Positions 26,202 to 35,388 of a stretch of DNA of 64,000 nucleotides are shown one piece after another (positions within the stretch are counted from its first letter, which is position 1; every line of letters begins with the position of its first letter). Origin of the DNA: JBMYRH01 sp049602155 (GTDB lineage Bacteria; Myxococcota_A; UBA9042; PHBI01; JBMYRH01); contig JBMYRH010000017.1 of NCBI GenBank assembly GCA_049602155.1, forward strand, positions 62,001-126,000. The letters run 5' to 3'. The notes under the pieces were generated by a model that made no database searches, had not been told where the DNA came from, and was given only the letters and a program-made list of their open reading frames with translations. The position numbers and the translations under genes are program-made.

Positions 26202-26271
26202 CGTGCTTGGCGCTGCCCTAGCGAGCGCACTAGGCGCCCACGTTGAAGAGGGAAATGCATCATGGAGAGGC

Positions 26272-27798
26272 TCAAAACTGGAAATAGATGAATTCTGAGG
26301 GGGCCGCGAGGGCATGCAATGCGAGAGCAAACGCCACGCCTCCGGCGAGCGCGAAGCGACCTGGCCAGGGGCTCTTTGAGTCGGTCACCGCGCCCTCGGC
26401 CGCCTCGGCGTCATAGAGGCTCAGTGCGTAGACGCAGGCGTTCGGGGCACACCACGTCACGAGCAAGAGCCCGGGGATCGCGAGGATGCTCGCCATATCC
26501 CGAGCCACAGACGGCCCGGACGCGACCCCAAGCGCGGCCCAAAGCTCGTGGAGTGGCTCGACCTGCATCAACGACTCGGGGATCGAGAACCCACCTGAAC
26601 CGAACATCGCCCCGAGGACATGCCAAGCCCCGTCAAAGCTCTCCGCGCGGAAGAACACCCAAGCCACGACCACGGCCAACATCGTGAGGGCGAACCCTGT
26701 GAACTGATAGAGCCTCGACTCAGCGACTTTGGACCCAGTGCTACGCACCAAGCGCGCCGCCGCGTGATTGAACGTCAAATAGAGACCATGGAGGCCTCCC
26801 CAGACGACAAACGTCCAACCAGCTCCGTGCCACAACCCACCAAGCAGCATCGTGATGAAGAGGTTGAGGTATCGCCGCAATGGCCCCTGACGGTTCCCGC
26901 CGAGGGGGATGTAGAGGTAGTCCCTAAGGAAGCGCGACAGCGTGATGTGCCAACGGCGCCAGAACTCCACGATGCTCTTGCTCTGGTAAGGGGAGTCAAA
27001 GTTGAGGGGTAAACGAATACCGAACGCCAGCCCAAGGCCGATCGCCATATCCGAGTAGGCGGAGAAGTCGAAGTAGATCTGCAACGTGTAAGACAGCGCG
27101 CCAACCCAGGCATCGAAGGACGTCAGGGTCCCCCCGGCGTCGGCGAAGCTGAAGATGCGGGTCGCATTCAGGGCCATGTAGTCGGCGAGCCACACCTTCT
27201 TAAAGAGCCCTATCGAGAAGAGGGACGCGCCGATAAGGAGACCGCGCCGATGTCGCGCCTTATCAGGGGGCTCGTGGAACTGCCCCATCATCTCGGCGTG
27301 ATGCACGATCGGCCCCGCGACGAGCTGCGGAAAAAAGGAGACAAAGAGCGCGTGGTCGAGCCATGTGAGACGTGTCACCAACCCGCGATGGCTGTCAACC
27401 AAGAGCGCGATCTGCTGGAAGGTGAAGAAGCTGACGCCGATAGGCAACACGACGCGCATCACCTCGTAGGTCTCTCCCGTGAGGAACGCCAGGTTGTCGA
27501 CAAAGAAGTTGAAGTACTTGAAGTACGCGAGGACGGCCAGGTTGAGCCCTACCCCTAGCGTGAGCAGCCCTCGGGCGCGACCGGCCTCTGCGGTGAGCCG
27601 CTTCGCGAAGCCATAATTCACTCCAATAGAGGCGACGATGAGGACGACGAAGTGAGGTGACCAATAACCGTAATAGGAGAGCGAACACGCCACCAACCAT
27701 CCAAAGGATGCCCGGCGATCAACCCTGCGGATCGCGAAGGTCCCGAAGAGCGCGATCGGTAAGAACAGGAAGAGAAACTCGGCGGAATTGAAGAGCAA
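26272..27798 (-). CDS. MBOAT-family O-acyltransferase (AlgI-like)
   Basis: 508 residues from a TTG start at 27798. GGAG lies seven bases before it and the reading LLFNSAEFLFLFLPI then matches the usual MLFNSxEFLFLFLPI beginning of AlgI-like proteins exactly. The longer frame would add 15 hydrophilic residues and no site. It has many membrane helices and the family motifs PLNFDSPYQSKSIVEFWRRW and GGLWHGAGWTFVVWGGLHG, including the presumed catalytic His of WHG. The protein would move acyl (probably acetyl) groups across the inner membrane to a surface polymer, together with the SGNH-like protein encoded downstream. Confidence 0.92.
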   Translation of the reverse strand: MLFNSAEFLFLFLPIALFGTFAIRRVDRRASFGWLVACSLSYYGYWSPHFVVLIVASIGVNYGFAKRLTAEAGRARGLLTLGVGLNLAVLAYFKYFNFFVDNLAFLTGETYEVMRVVLPIGVSFFTFQQIALLVDSHRGLVTRLTWLDHALFVSFFPQLVAGPIVHHAEMMGQFHEPPDKARHRRGLLIGASLFSIGLFKKVWLADYMALNATRIFSFADAGGTLTSFDAWVGALSYTLQIYFDFSAYSDMAIGLGLAFGIRLPLNFDSPYQSKSIVEFWRRWHITLSRFLRDYLYIPLGGNRQGPLRRYLNLFITMLLGGLWHGAGWTFVVWGGLHGLYLTFNHAAARLVRSTGSKVAESRLYQFTGFALTMLAVVVAWVFFRAESFDGAWHVLGAMFGSGGFSIPESLMQVEPLHELWAALGVASGPSVARDMASILAIPGLLLVTWCAPNACVYALSLYDAEAAEGAVTDSKSPWPGRFALAGGVAFALALHALAAPSEFIYFQF

Positions 27799-27983
27799 GC
27801 AGTCACTCCAAACACGAGGTCGCCTGACGCGGCGTGAACCCACGTCGCGGAGGCCTCAACCAATCTCGAGAGCCGGAGTGCAGCACTGAGTCGGTCAAGC
27901 GGCTGCGAACCGTAGCATGAACGTCCCTAAAATAAAGAGACTCCCGACTTACCTCGCCCGAACACCGACGCTCCCGACGGTCA

Positions 27984-30110
27984 TCAACGGTGGAAGACCA
28001 ACCACGACGTCATGTTGACGTTCGCCCCAAAGCCTCCGGAGGAATTCGGGTTCGGCTCAGGGACGTAATCCGCCCCTTGGTAGAGCCCCTGGTAGCTGAT
28101 GGTGACCGTCTCACCAGGTGTGACCGAGTCAGTCACATCGGCGACCCATGGCGGCACCTCCAGACCAGGGCACCAACCGGCGCGGCCCAGAGGCCATGTG
28201 CCGTATTGATTGGGGACAACCCCGACATTGACCGATCCTGCGCAGCCTACCGAGCTCCCGACCGCGTAGAACGCCTCGTGACTGCGGACATACTCATCCC
28301 CTCCGACCGTGAAGTGGTGCGTGTGGTTACAGAACTCAGCACAGTTCGCGAGCTCCGTCCCCCACCCATGACCGCTGATGAGTGCCACCAATGAGACCGA
28401 CGTGATATCCTCTGGGATGGTCACAGTGAGCGGCTCATACTTGTCGTTATAGGTCTGATTAAAGCCGCCACCGCTGTACAGGTAGGTCATCTCGGCTGGT
28501 CGATCCGCCTTGCCTCGATGGGAGAGGTGGTAGCGGATGGTGTTCACATAACCACCATTGCCTGGGTTCAAGCGCACCGGGATGACACCACCCTTGGCAT
28601 AGAGCGGGAGGTACTCCGAGATGTCGAAGACCCAGCGGCCCTCACGTCCATACGTCGTGATCCAACGCGCGGTCTCCGTGTTGCACCCACAGTTGCATGC
28701 ATCAAAGCCGCTCCCATCCGCGCGACAGGTCTGAACCGACGCCACGGTCGTGCCGTCCGGGACAGCGCAGACGCAGGGGAGGGTCTCCGCGGCGATGTCC
28801 TCCTCGGGCGCCTCGTTGTCGACCGCCGCCTGGCAAGCCGTGTCGACGTTCGCATTCACAGCCTCCTCGGGCTCGGAGCAGACGTAGAGGTGCGCCAATC
28901 GGTCCCACTCGCCGCAGTTCGCATCATCGTGCCCATCACAGAACTGCGCGACCTCGATCTGCATCGTGTCGTAGCTGAGCATCTCTTCCGCGGAAGGGAA
29001 GGTCACATCGACCGTGGTCGACCCCGTTTTCACAGCGTCGAGGGCGGTGACCTCGAAGCGCTCCTCGCCGGCGAGCGTCGCCGCGCGCTCGGCCTCAAAG
29101 TTAAAGAAGACGGGCTCGTAGCTCAGCGCGCGCAGGTCAGGTGCGCCCCCCGTCGCGACGTTCGCGAGCATCCCGACTTGCCTCACCCGCTGCAGCCTGT
29201 CCACGGCGAAGGCGGGGCGCGTGATGATGGTCTGGCCGCTCTCCGCGTCGGTGCCGTAGAAGCGCTCCCCTACCCAGCCGGTGTCCTGGAAGCTCGGGGT
29301 CGCGACGTAGTGCACTCGGTGACGCCAACGACACGCGCCCAAGGGGTTCATCTGGTCGAGGGCCTCGTCGACCTTCTCTTGGATATCGAGGAGCATGGGC
29401 GCGGGGTCTTGGTCGTGAGACATGAAGAAGAGGTGCACGTTCTTTGGGAGGGTCGTGAAGAGGGTCGAGAAGCTCTGCCCAAGCAGGTCCTCCGTGTACG
29501 TCCAGCCCGTCATCCCACCGAAGAAGAGGTAGCTGTCTTTCCCCGTCCACTCTTCCTCAAAGGACCAAGGGCCATCGAGCGTATCGAGGGTGAAGGGGCC
29601 GGCGAGGTCGCGCCACTCCCCCCCATACGGGCCCTCTGTCCAAGGCAGCGCAGCGTCGGCGTCTAAGTCGAGGCAATACTCCGCGGCGGCGCAAGACGTC
29701 CCGAGGTTCAAGCAGTCTAGGGCGCAACCCTCTGTGCCTGCCGACATACATCGCGCGTGGCAGATGGCCTCAGTCATCAACGGGCAGTCGGTAAACTTGG
29801 CGCAGAGCACCTGGCATTCACCGCTCACTGGAGGCGGTTCGGAGGGCTCCACCACATCCTCGGGTGCGCGCTCTACAGCGTCTTCCGAGGGTGCATCGAC
29901 TTGGACATCGTCGACCTCGACAGCGCTGTCCGGGGTCGATGCGTCTGGAGTCGTCGTCGCCCCCTCGGCATCGCCTGAGGCATCGCTCTGGACGACCACA
30001 TCATCTGTAGCTGTCGACACGTCTGGTGTGGCTGGCTCAGACGTCACCGCGTCCCCACAGCCCGCCAAAAGCACCAGCACCATCCACACACCGTATGACC
30101 GTCCCCTCAT
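27984..30110 (-). CDS. PNGase F-like glycoamidase-domain lipoprotein
   Basis: 708 residues from the ATG at 30110 (AAGGAGCGAGCC upstream; lipobox LAGC). A Val/Asp/Thr-rich acidic linker runs to about residue 85, then a Cys-rich module (CQVLCAKFTDCPL) and a large beta-rich body. The C-terminal half resembles peptide-N-glycosidase F: CGEWDRLAHLYV, the region ISGHGWGTE, NCAEFCNHTHHFTVGG, VGCAGSVNVGVVPNQYG, and TWPLGRAGWCPGLEVPPW. PNGase F removes N-glycans from asparagine; the acidic residues in EWDR and CAEFC regions are candidate catalytic residues, but I cannot align them firmly. As a surface lipoprotein it might release glycans from eukaryotic glycoproteins or bind them. Monocistronic. Confidence 0.82.
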   Translation of the reverse strand: MRGRSYGVWMVLVLLAGCGDAVTSEPATPDVSTATDDVVVQSDASGDAEGATTTPDASTPDSAVEVDDVQVDAPSEDAVERAPEDVVEPSEPPPVSGECQVLCAKFTDCPLMTEAICHARCMSAGTEGCALDCLNLGTSCAAAEYCLDLDADAALPWTEGPYGGEWRDLAGPFTLDTLDGPWSFEEEWTGKDSYLFFGGMTGWTYTEDLLGQSFSTLFTTLPKNVHLFFMSHDQDPAPMLLDIQEKVDEALDQMNPLGACRWRHRVHYVATPSFQDTGWVGERFYGTDAESGQTIITRPAFAVDRLQRVRQVGMLANVATGGAPDLRALSYEPVFFNFEAERAATLAGEERFEVTALDAVKTGSTTVDVTFPSAEEMLSYDTMQIEVAQFCDGHDDANCGEWDRLAHLYVCSEPEEAVNANVDTACQAAVDNEAPEEDIAAETLPCVCAVPDGTTVASVQTCRADGSGFDACNCGCNTETARWITTYGREGRWVFDISEYLPLYAKGGVIPVRLNPGNGGYVNTIRYHLSHRGKADRPAEMTYLYSGGGFNQTYNDKYEPLTVTIPEDITSVSLVALISGHGWGTELANCAEFCNHTHHFTVGGDEYVRSHEAFYAVGSSVGCAGSVNVGVVPNQYGTWPLGRAGWCPGLEVPPWVADVTDSVTPGETVTISYQGLYQGADYVPEPNPNSSGGFGANVNMTSWLVFHR

Positions 30111-30174
30111 GGCTCGCTCCTTATGTTCGCCGCGGAGCATAAGGCGCGGCGCGTCTCAACGGCAAACGACACGC

Positions 30175-32544
30175 TCAGTCATTCGACGTACCTGGGGTCG
30201 GCGACGAGCCCGGCACGAAGGGGCCTGTCGCATCAGGGATCCGCGCGTAGGTCGCGTTGTCTCCGGAGAAGCCGGTCGACCAGTTTGCGCTGTCGATGAG
30301 CACGCCATCAGCGGTCCATATCCCGACCTCTTCATCAGCCCCCAAGGCGAAGCCAGGCCAGCCGTCTTTATCAAACTCGACGACCAAGTAGCCGCCAGGC
30401 GCCACCACAGTCCCCTCTGGGAATGCGACGCGCTCCGTCTCCAGGGTGAGGTTATCCGCCACGACGAAGGTCGAGAGGTCGATGGCGACGGCGCTCGTGT
30501 TGTGAAGCTCAATCCAGTCCAATGGCTCTCCCTTCGCAGCGACCTCGTTGAGGACAAGGCCGTTATCTGCTGTCACCACGCCCTTCGAGCCGCTCCCGGA
30601 CACATAGCCCCCAAAACCGTAAATGGTCGCCCTGAGGTTCCCCGAGACGGTCGCCCCGTCAACGAGCGATGCCTCATCGAGGTTCAACCACCCATCGACA
30701 AAGTCAACGCGCCCCAAATACTCGGGCTGCCAAGCCGGGGGAGCAAAGCGGATCCGATGCCCAGGAGGCGACCATCCATCGAATTTTACGTCGCCGGAGC
30801 TAAACTGAGCGTAAGGGACGTAGAGGCTGATGACGTCGAATGCGCCCGTCGGCTCGCTGTGGATAATCGCGACGTTCGCGAAGCCCTCTCCGTGCCCCGA
30901 AGTCACCCCGCTATCGGTGAACGTCAGCGTCTCGCCCATGAACTCGTAGTCGTTGATGACGGCCCCACCCACGCCCATGAAGTCCTCCACCTCGCTGGTC
31001 CCCCAAGTCGACTCGAAGTCGACATCGATTGTGCCGAGCACCTCCCAGCAGATGTTGGGCTCCGCGAGGGGCATGTCCCAAGAGATCCCGCCCCCGTTCA
31101 TCTCGTTGGTGATCACCGCGCGACGTCCGTTCACAAAGTCTCGGAGTCGCTGCGTATCCTCGACCGCGCTCGCCGCAGCATCTGCCCCGGCGTGAGCTTG
31201 AACAATGGCGGCCATACGGTCGATCTCTGCGTTGAGCGCTACCTCGTCCCAGATCGCATCGAGAAGCTCAAGCATCCGCGCAATGTACTGCGCACGGGTG
31301 GTTGGATCCTGATACAGGCGATGCGCCAGACCGCCATGGGCCATCACGGACTGAGGTTCGGCCCCATCAATGAAGGCATTATCGATCGGGGTAAACGAGG
31401 AGTCTGGGCCCCAGGGGATAAAGGTCAACGGTGAGCCCGATGGGCCGTAGACGAAGAAGTTGTTCCGGTTACCCGCGTAGCCATCCCAATGTCCGACCAG
31501 GACCTCAAGCGCCCAGTGGGTCATGAAGAGGTCCAAGTCAACGACGTCAGCGAGGGCCTCGAGCCCTGCGGGCGAGCTGTCAGCAAGCGCCTCCGTCACC
31601 CCTTCGATATCGGACCAGTCAGCCTCTGTAGCGTTGCTCTTCTTCTCAAAGGTGTTCGACCAAATCTCACGAAAGTCACTCAGGGTCCCCTCATAAAGGT
31701 TGCCAGTCGCGTCATCAAAGTGATGTGCGATGAAGGCGTCCTTCACGCTCTCAACGTGTACGTAGAGCCCCAGCGCTTGACCGTTCACGGTCACCTTCGC
31801 GAAGTTACATCTGGGGGCTGGGCGGCCCGCCAATGCGAAGACATGATAGGCCATACAGGTGTTCAACTTCGAGCGATCCTGCTGGACGTTATTGAGGGTC
31901 AACCACTTAAGGCTGCCCCCCTCGCCGTCTTCAAGGAACTGGTCCTCGTACTTGTCGAAGCGGATCTTGAGTGAGGGCTTCGTGTCGCTCATCGAGCCCA
32001 AGTAGCCCTTCTTGCGAATGCCGACCTTGTCGACAGTCACGCCATCGACGGTCACCTTCGCGAGGCGCCACTCGAACTTCTGCTCCGGTGGCCCATCCAG
32101 GCAGTCCCCACCCAGGATGTCCGCGAGCGTTCGCGTCTCCTGGCAGATGCCTATCCAGTCCGCAACGCGCATCTCAATGTCGACGTTAAGCACACGCTCT
32201 GGGTCGAAATAAGGCGTAGCCTGATCGGCAGACGGACCGCTTGGCGCCTCGGACTCCGGCTCCGGCTCCGGCTCGACTGTGGTCGTGTCAGGCTCGGTCA
32301 CCAGACCGTCACCCTGAAGTTCGTCAAGGTCACCGTCAGGGACCGGATCAGATGAGGCGTCGTCCGACTCGCTGGGGGCGCCGTCGGTGCCCCCAGCGAC
32401 ATCCGAGCTCGACGCACCATCGCTTTCCTCTGGGGCCACGGCGCTGTCACCCTGGACACTCCCAGAGGAGTCCGCGTCTCCACAGGCCGTCAGCGTCATA
32501 CAAAGGACGGATATCCCTGCAACCCAAAGAGGATACGACCTCAT
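30175..32544 (-). CDS. CotH kinase-like lipoprotein with lamin-tail domain
   Basis: 789 residues from the ATG at 32544. Signal peptide with lipobox LTAC and a long acidic Ser/Asp/Pro/Glu linker (to about 125). The CotH region mirrors the 85-1989 paralog: RKKGYLGS, KPSLKIRFDKY, LTLNNVQQD, APRCNFA, HWDGYAGNRNN and FIPWGPDSSF, again with PWG in place of PWD. After about residue 650 comes a lamin-tail (LTD) domain: LVLNEVAAKGEPLDWIELHN, STFVVADN, VAPGGYLVV and the closing PTPGTSND. LTDs occur in secreted bacterial nucleases and CotH proteins and may bind nucleic acid or the envelope. Together this looks like a surface-anchored kinase with an adhesion domain. Confidence 0.9.
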   Translation of the reverse strand: MRSYPLWVAGISVLCMTLTACGDADSSGSVQGDSAVAPEESDGASSSDVAGGTDGAPSESDDASSDPVPDGDLDELQGDGLVTEPDTTTVEPEPEPESEAPSGPSADQATPYFDPERVLNVDIEMRVADWIGICQETRTLADILGGDCLDGPPEQKFEWRLAKVTVDGVTVDKVGIRKKGYLGSMSDTKPSLKIRFDKYEDQFLEDGEGGSLKWLTLNNVQQDRSKLNTCMAYHVFALAGRPAPRCNFAKVTVNGQALGLYVHVESVKDAFIAHHFDDATGNLYEGTLSDFREIWSNTFEKKSNATEADWSDIEGVTEALADSSPAGLEALADVVDLDLFMTHWALEVLVGHWDGYAGNRNNFFVYGPSGSPLTFIPWGPDSSFTPIDNAFIDGAEPQSVMAHGGLAHRLYQDPTTRAQYIARMLELLDAIWDEVALNAEIDRMAAIVQAHAGADAAASAVEDTQRLRDFVNGRRAVITNEMNGGGISWDMPLAEPNICWEVLGTIDVDFESTWGTSEVEDFMGVGGAVINDYEFMGETLTFTDSGVTSGHGEGFANVAIIHSEPTGAFDVISLYVPYAQFSSGDVKFDGWSPPGHRIRFAPPAWQPEYLGRVDFVDGWLNLDEASLVDGATVSGNLRATIYGFGGYVSGSGSKGVVTADNGLVLNEVAAKGEPLDWIELHNTSAVAIDLSTFVVADNLTLETERVAFPEGTVVAPGGYLVVEFDKDGWPGFALGADEEVGIWTADGVLIDSANWSTGFSGDNATYARIPDATGPFVPGSSPTPGTSND

Positions 32545-32757
32545 AAGAACCTCGTCCTTCGTCCCTGACCGAGACCCACGTCTCCGGTGTCTAATCACAC
32601 GTCGCTATGGTCGGCTCGAGCGCAACAAGGCAGCGCGCGATACCGGCCTTTGATGGCCGCCTCGGCCGCACAGCATAGCGCGCAGAAACAAGCGACTAGT
32701 CGTACCAAGGACGCTGTGTGGAGACTATCACACCCGCGGATCTCGCCCCCAGCACCT

Positions 32758-33255
32758 TTAATGGTGGTGACCGCCAGGTCCATGGACGTGTCCATGGGCC
32801 ATTTCCTCGGGCGTCGCCTCACGGATAGCTACAACCTCAAGGTTGAAGTGAAGCGTGACACCGGCGAGCGGATGGTTTGCAGAGCAGCGAATCTCGGTAT
32901 CAAGGACCTCCGCGACAGTGAACATCGCCATTTGGCGCTGATCGCGCGGGTGAGGCCCCTGAAACATAACCCCAGGGGCAAGCTGGCTGACCACATCCTC
33001 CGGAAAGGCATCTTTAGGGATGGCGACGTCGAGTTGAGGATCGTGCACGCCGTAGCCGTCTTCGGGGGAGAGAACGACATCGAAGTGAGCACCGACTGTC
33101 TTCCCTTCCAGCGCCCTCTCAACCCCTGAGACCAAGCTGCCGTGACCGTGCAGATAAGGCCTGGGCCCACTCTCACGCGAGCTATCGATGACCTGACCGT
33201 CTGCGTCGGTGAGGTGAAAGTTCATCGTAACCACTCGATCTTTCTCAATCTTCAT
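32758..33255 (-). CDS. slyD: FKBP-type peptidyl-prolyl isomerase SlyD
   Basis: 165 residues from the ATG at 33255 (GGAG upstream). SlyD signatures: an N-terminal FKBP half (MNFHLTDADGQVIDSS, then PYLHGHGSLVSGVERAL), an inserted chaperone flap (SPEDGYGVHDPQL), the return strand GVTLHFNLEVV, and a His-rich metal-binding tail (HGHVHGPGGHHH). The enzyme isomerises Xaa-Pro bonds and, in E. coli, delivers nickel to hydrogenase. The tail is shorter than in E. coli but keeps seven His in about 15 residues. Monocistronic; no hydrogenase genes nearby. Confidence 0.93.
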   Translation of the reverse strand: MKIEKDRVVTMNFHLTDADGQVIDSSRESGPRPYLHGHGSLVSGVERALEGKTVGAHFDVVLSPEDGYGVHDPQLDVAIPKDAFPEDVVSQLAPGVMFQGPHPRDQRQMAMFTVAEVLDTEIRCSANHPLAGVTLHFNLEVVAIREATPEEMAHGHVHGPGGHHH

Positions 33256-33456
33256 ATCATCTCCGTTCGGAGTAGTAAGGCCCCGTTCCCCAAAGCTCGC
33301 ACCTGAGTGAGCAGACACCCACCGGAGTCACCGGCGAACTATCACAAGGCGCTCAAGCAAACGCAACCCGCACAACCTGAAGGCCGGCGCGCCGGCGCCT
33401 CCTGCACGTGTACGCTCGCCAGGCTCAGCGACGCGCTGACTGTTCGCCCTCCCCTG

Positions 33457-35280
33457 TCATGGGGTCAAGAGTTCCAGACACGGGCTCAGGTTCCCAGCTT
33501 CATCCGTCGAGCGTGCGCTGAACCCCTCAGACTCGGGCACCTCTCCCCACGGAAACTCGAAGGCACCAGGGGGCTCCCGATCCGCCTCAAGCATGTGAGT
33601 CATCGTCGCCACGCAAGGACCGCACCCGAGTCCAGCATAGAGTGTCAGTGAGACCGCATCACCCGCGTCACCCGACACAAGCCACGTCTCCTCTGAGGCG
33701 GCCGAGATGCTCAAGGTGACCTCTGGGGTCGGCGGAGGGAGCGGGTCGTAGTCAAAGCGTAATCCAGACATGCACTCTGAGAGCTCCCCCGCGGCATCAC
33801 GCGCCTGAACCGAGAGGTCAAAGGCCGTGACAGCGTCATCAGGCGCATCAAAGGAGAGCACAACGTCCGCATAGCCCGACTCCGTATCGAGCCCGCTCTC
33901 CTGAGTGAGGCGCGGCTCACCCGCGCACTCCTCCCCGTCGTACACAGAGAGCGCGGTGACATCGTCACTGGCAGCGAGCCGGAGTGTCGCCGACGGCACA
34001 CGATACCGAAGCACCTTGTCGATGTGGTCCGCGAGGCCGCTCTCCGGGTACACCCACCAGGCCGCGATCGCTGGGGTGGACTGCTGACGCACATAGACGG
34101 CCGCGCGCGAGCACGGTGATTCACTGCCGTCCGCGTAGCGTACCCGCGTGGTGAAGACGGTCTCTTTACCGTCGGAGCCAAGATTGATGTGCCCACTGGT
34201 TAAGACCATCTCATCTTCAGTGGACTCCCACATCGGCGCACTCCAGCTCTTGCCCTGAGGGACACAGTTCGAGGTGGGGAAGAGGAACCACTCATCGCCG
34301 ACCGCCTCGGTCGTCACGCGGAGCCTCAACTCAGGATCTCCGGAGACGTGGACCATGCGCCACGTGTCGTCATCCTTGATCTCCAGCGCCGGACGCGGTG
34401 AAACATGTGAGTAGACCAACGGCTCCGAGTCTCCAGACACCAGACCTCCAATCCGGTGTGCGCGCGCGATGAGCGTCGTCGTGCTCATCTCCTCGACGGT
34501 CAACGGCGCAGAGAAGCGCCCGTTCGACGCCACGGAGATGTCCTCAGCCACGAGGACCTCCTCGCCGCACTCCAGCGCGTGCAAGCTCACAGACTGCGCC
34601 CAGAACGCGTAGCCATGCACCATCGGGGTCACCGAGCTGGCGGGGGACACTGGGTCGGTACGCAGCCCGTGAGGCGCCCAACTGCAGTCATCATTGGCGT
34701 CATAGGGGCAAAGGTCACACGCATCTGCGCGCCCATCGCCATCGGAGTCCGCTTGAAGTGACTCCGGACAGATGAGGGTTGCGGTGCCGTCCTCGTCCAC
34801 CTCACAGGCCGCCTCGCTTACCTCGATCCCCCAAGCGCTGCAGGGGCCATAGCAACAGCAGCCGAGCTCGGCCAAGCGCGCAAGGTCGGTCTCGACTTCG
34901 AGATCGTTTGGGTCCTTCTGATCGACCAAGCAGTCGCCATCTGCGTCACTCTCCGTGCTCTCGAGTGCGTCGCTCTTCCCGTCACCATCCTCGTCGTGCG
35001 GCACATCGACGGTGACAATCTCCAGCCCATCCAGCCAACCGTCCCCATCAGTATCAGGGTCACTGAACCCTGTCCCCAAGCGCACCTCCTGCTCTCGCGT
35101 GAGATAATCATCGTCCTCAGAGGGCGCCACTGGGATGCAATTGCTGTCGAAGCACAGGTTGGCTTCGCATTCCTCCTGCGTGCAGGCGCCGCTCCCCCTC
35201 AAGTCACCGTCGTCGGCGCAGGCGCCCACCAAGAGAAGCACGGTCAAAGGGAGGGCTGCCCTCCTCCAACGCAAGACCAT
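33457..35280 (-). CDS. lipoprotein with thrombospondin type 3-like calcium repeats
   Basis: 607 residues from the ATG at 35280. A TTG at 35295 is also possible because AGGAGG lies four bases before it. Lipobox VGAC, then a Cys-rich segment (CTQEECEANLC) and Asp-rich calcium-binding repeats (DPDTDGDGWLDGLE, DEDGDGKSDALE, DSDGDGRADACDLCPYD). This N-terminal plan, including an unusual CCC stretch (GCCCYGPC), matches the first 180 residues of the giant lipoprotein at 50334, so the two are paralogs there. The remaining 400 residues form several beta-sandwich-like domains (SFDAPDDAVTAFDLSVQARD) with paired Cys. Probable calcium-stabilised surface protein; ligand unknown. Confidence 0.78.
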   Translation of the reverse strand: MVLRWRRAALPLTVLLLVGACADDGDLRGSGACTQEECEANLCFDSNCIPVAPSEDDDYLTREQEVRLGTGFSDPDTDGDGWLDGLEIVTVDVPHDEDGDGKSDALESTESDADGDCLVDQKDPNDLEVETDLARLAELGCCCYGPCSAWGIEVSEAACEVDEDGTATLICPESLQADSDGDGRADACDLCPYDANDDCSWAPHGLRTDPVSPASSVTPMVHGYAFWAQSVSLHALECGEEVLVAEDISVASNGRFSAPLTVEEMSTTTLIARAHRIGGLVSGDSEPLVYSHVSPRPALEIKDDDTWRMVHVSGDPELRLRVTTEAVGDEWFLFPTSNCVPQGKSWSAPMWESTEDEMVLTSGHINLGSDGKETVFTTRVRYADGSESPCSRAAVYVRQQSTPAIAAWWVYPESGLADHIDKVLRYRVPSATLRLAASDDVTALSVYDGEECAGEPRLTQESGLDTESGYADVVLSFDAPDDAVTAFDLSVQARDAAGELSECMSGLRFDYDPLPPPTPEVTLSISAASEETWLVSGDAGDAVSLTLYAGLGCGPCVATMTHMLEADREPPGAFEFPWGEVPESEGFSARSTDEAGNLSPCLELLTP

Positions 35281-35388
35281 CGTTGCTCGACTCAAAGCGC
35301 CTCCTAGCGACAGATAAGGGGCAATTAGAGAGGCCCGGCCTCCGCATAATTTGAGCATCTTAACAGACCCTGAATGTCGCGAGGGACC

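Noticed and set aside
28518..29666. 382-codon open frame on the plus strand
   Set aside because: Antisense to the PNGase F-like gene; Arg/Val-rich composition without domain pattern.
29590..31434. 614-codon open frame on the plus strand
   Set aside because: It lies antisense across two minus-strand genes with clear signal peptides and conserved domains, has no family motifs, and is explained by GC-rich codon bias.
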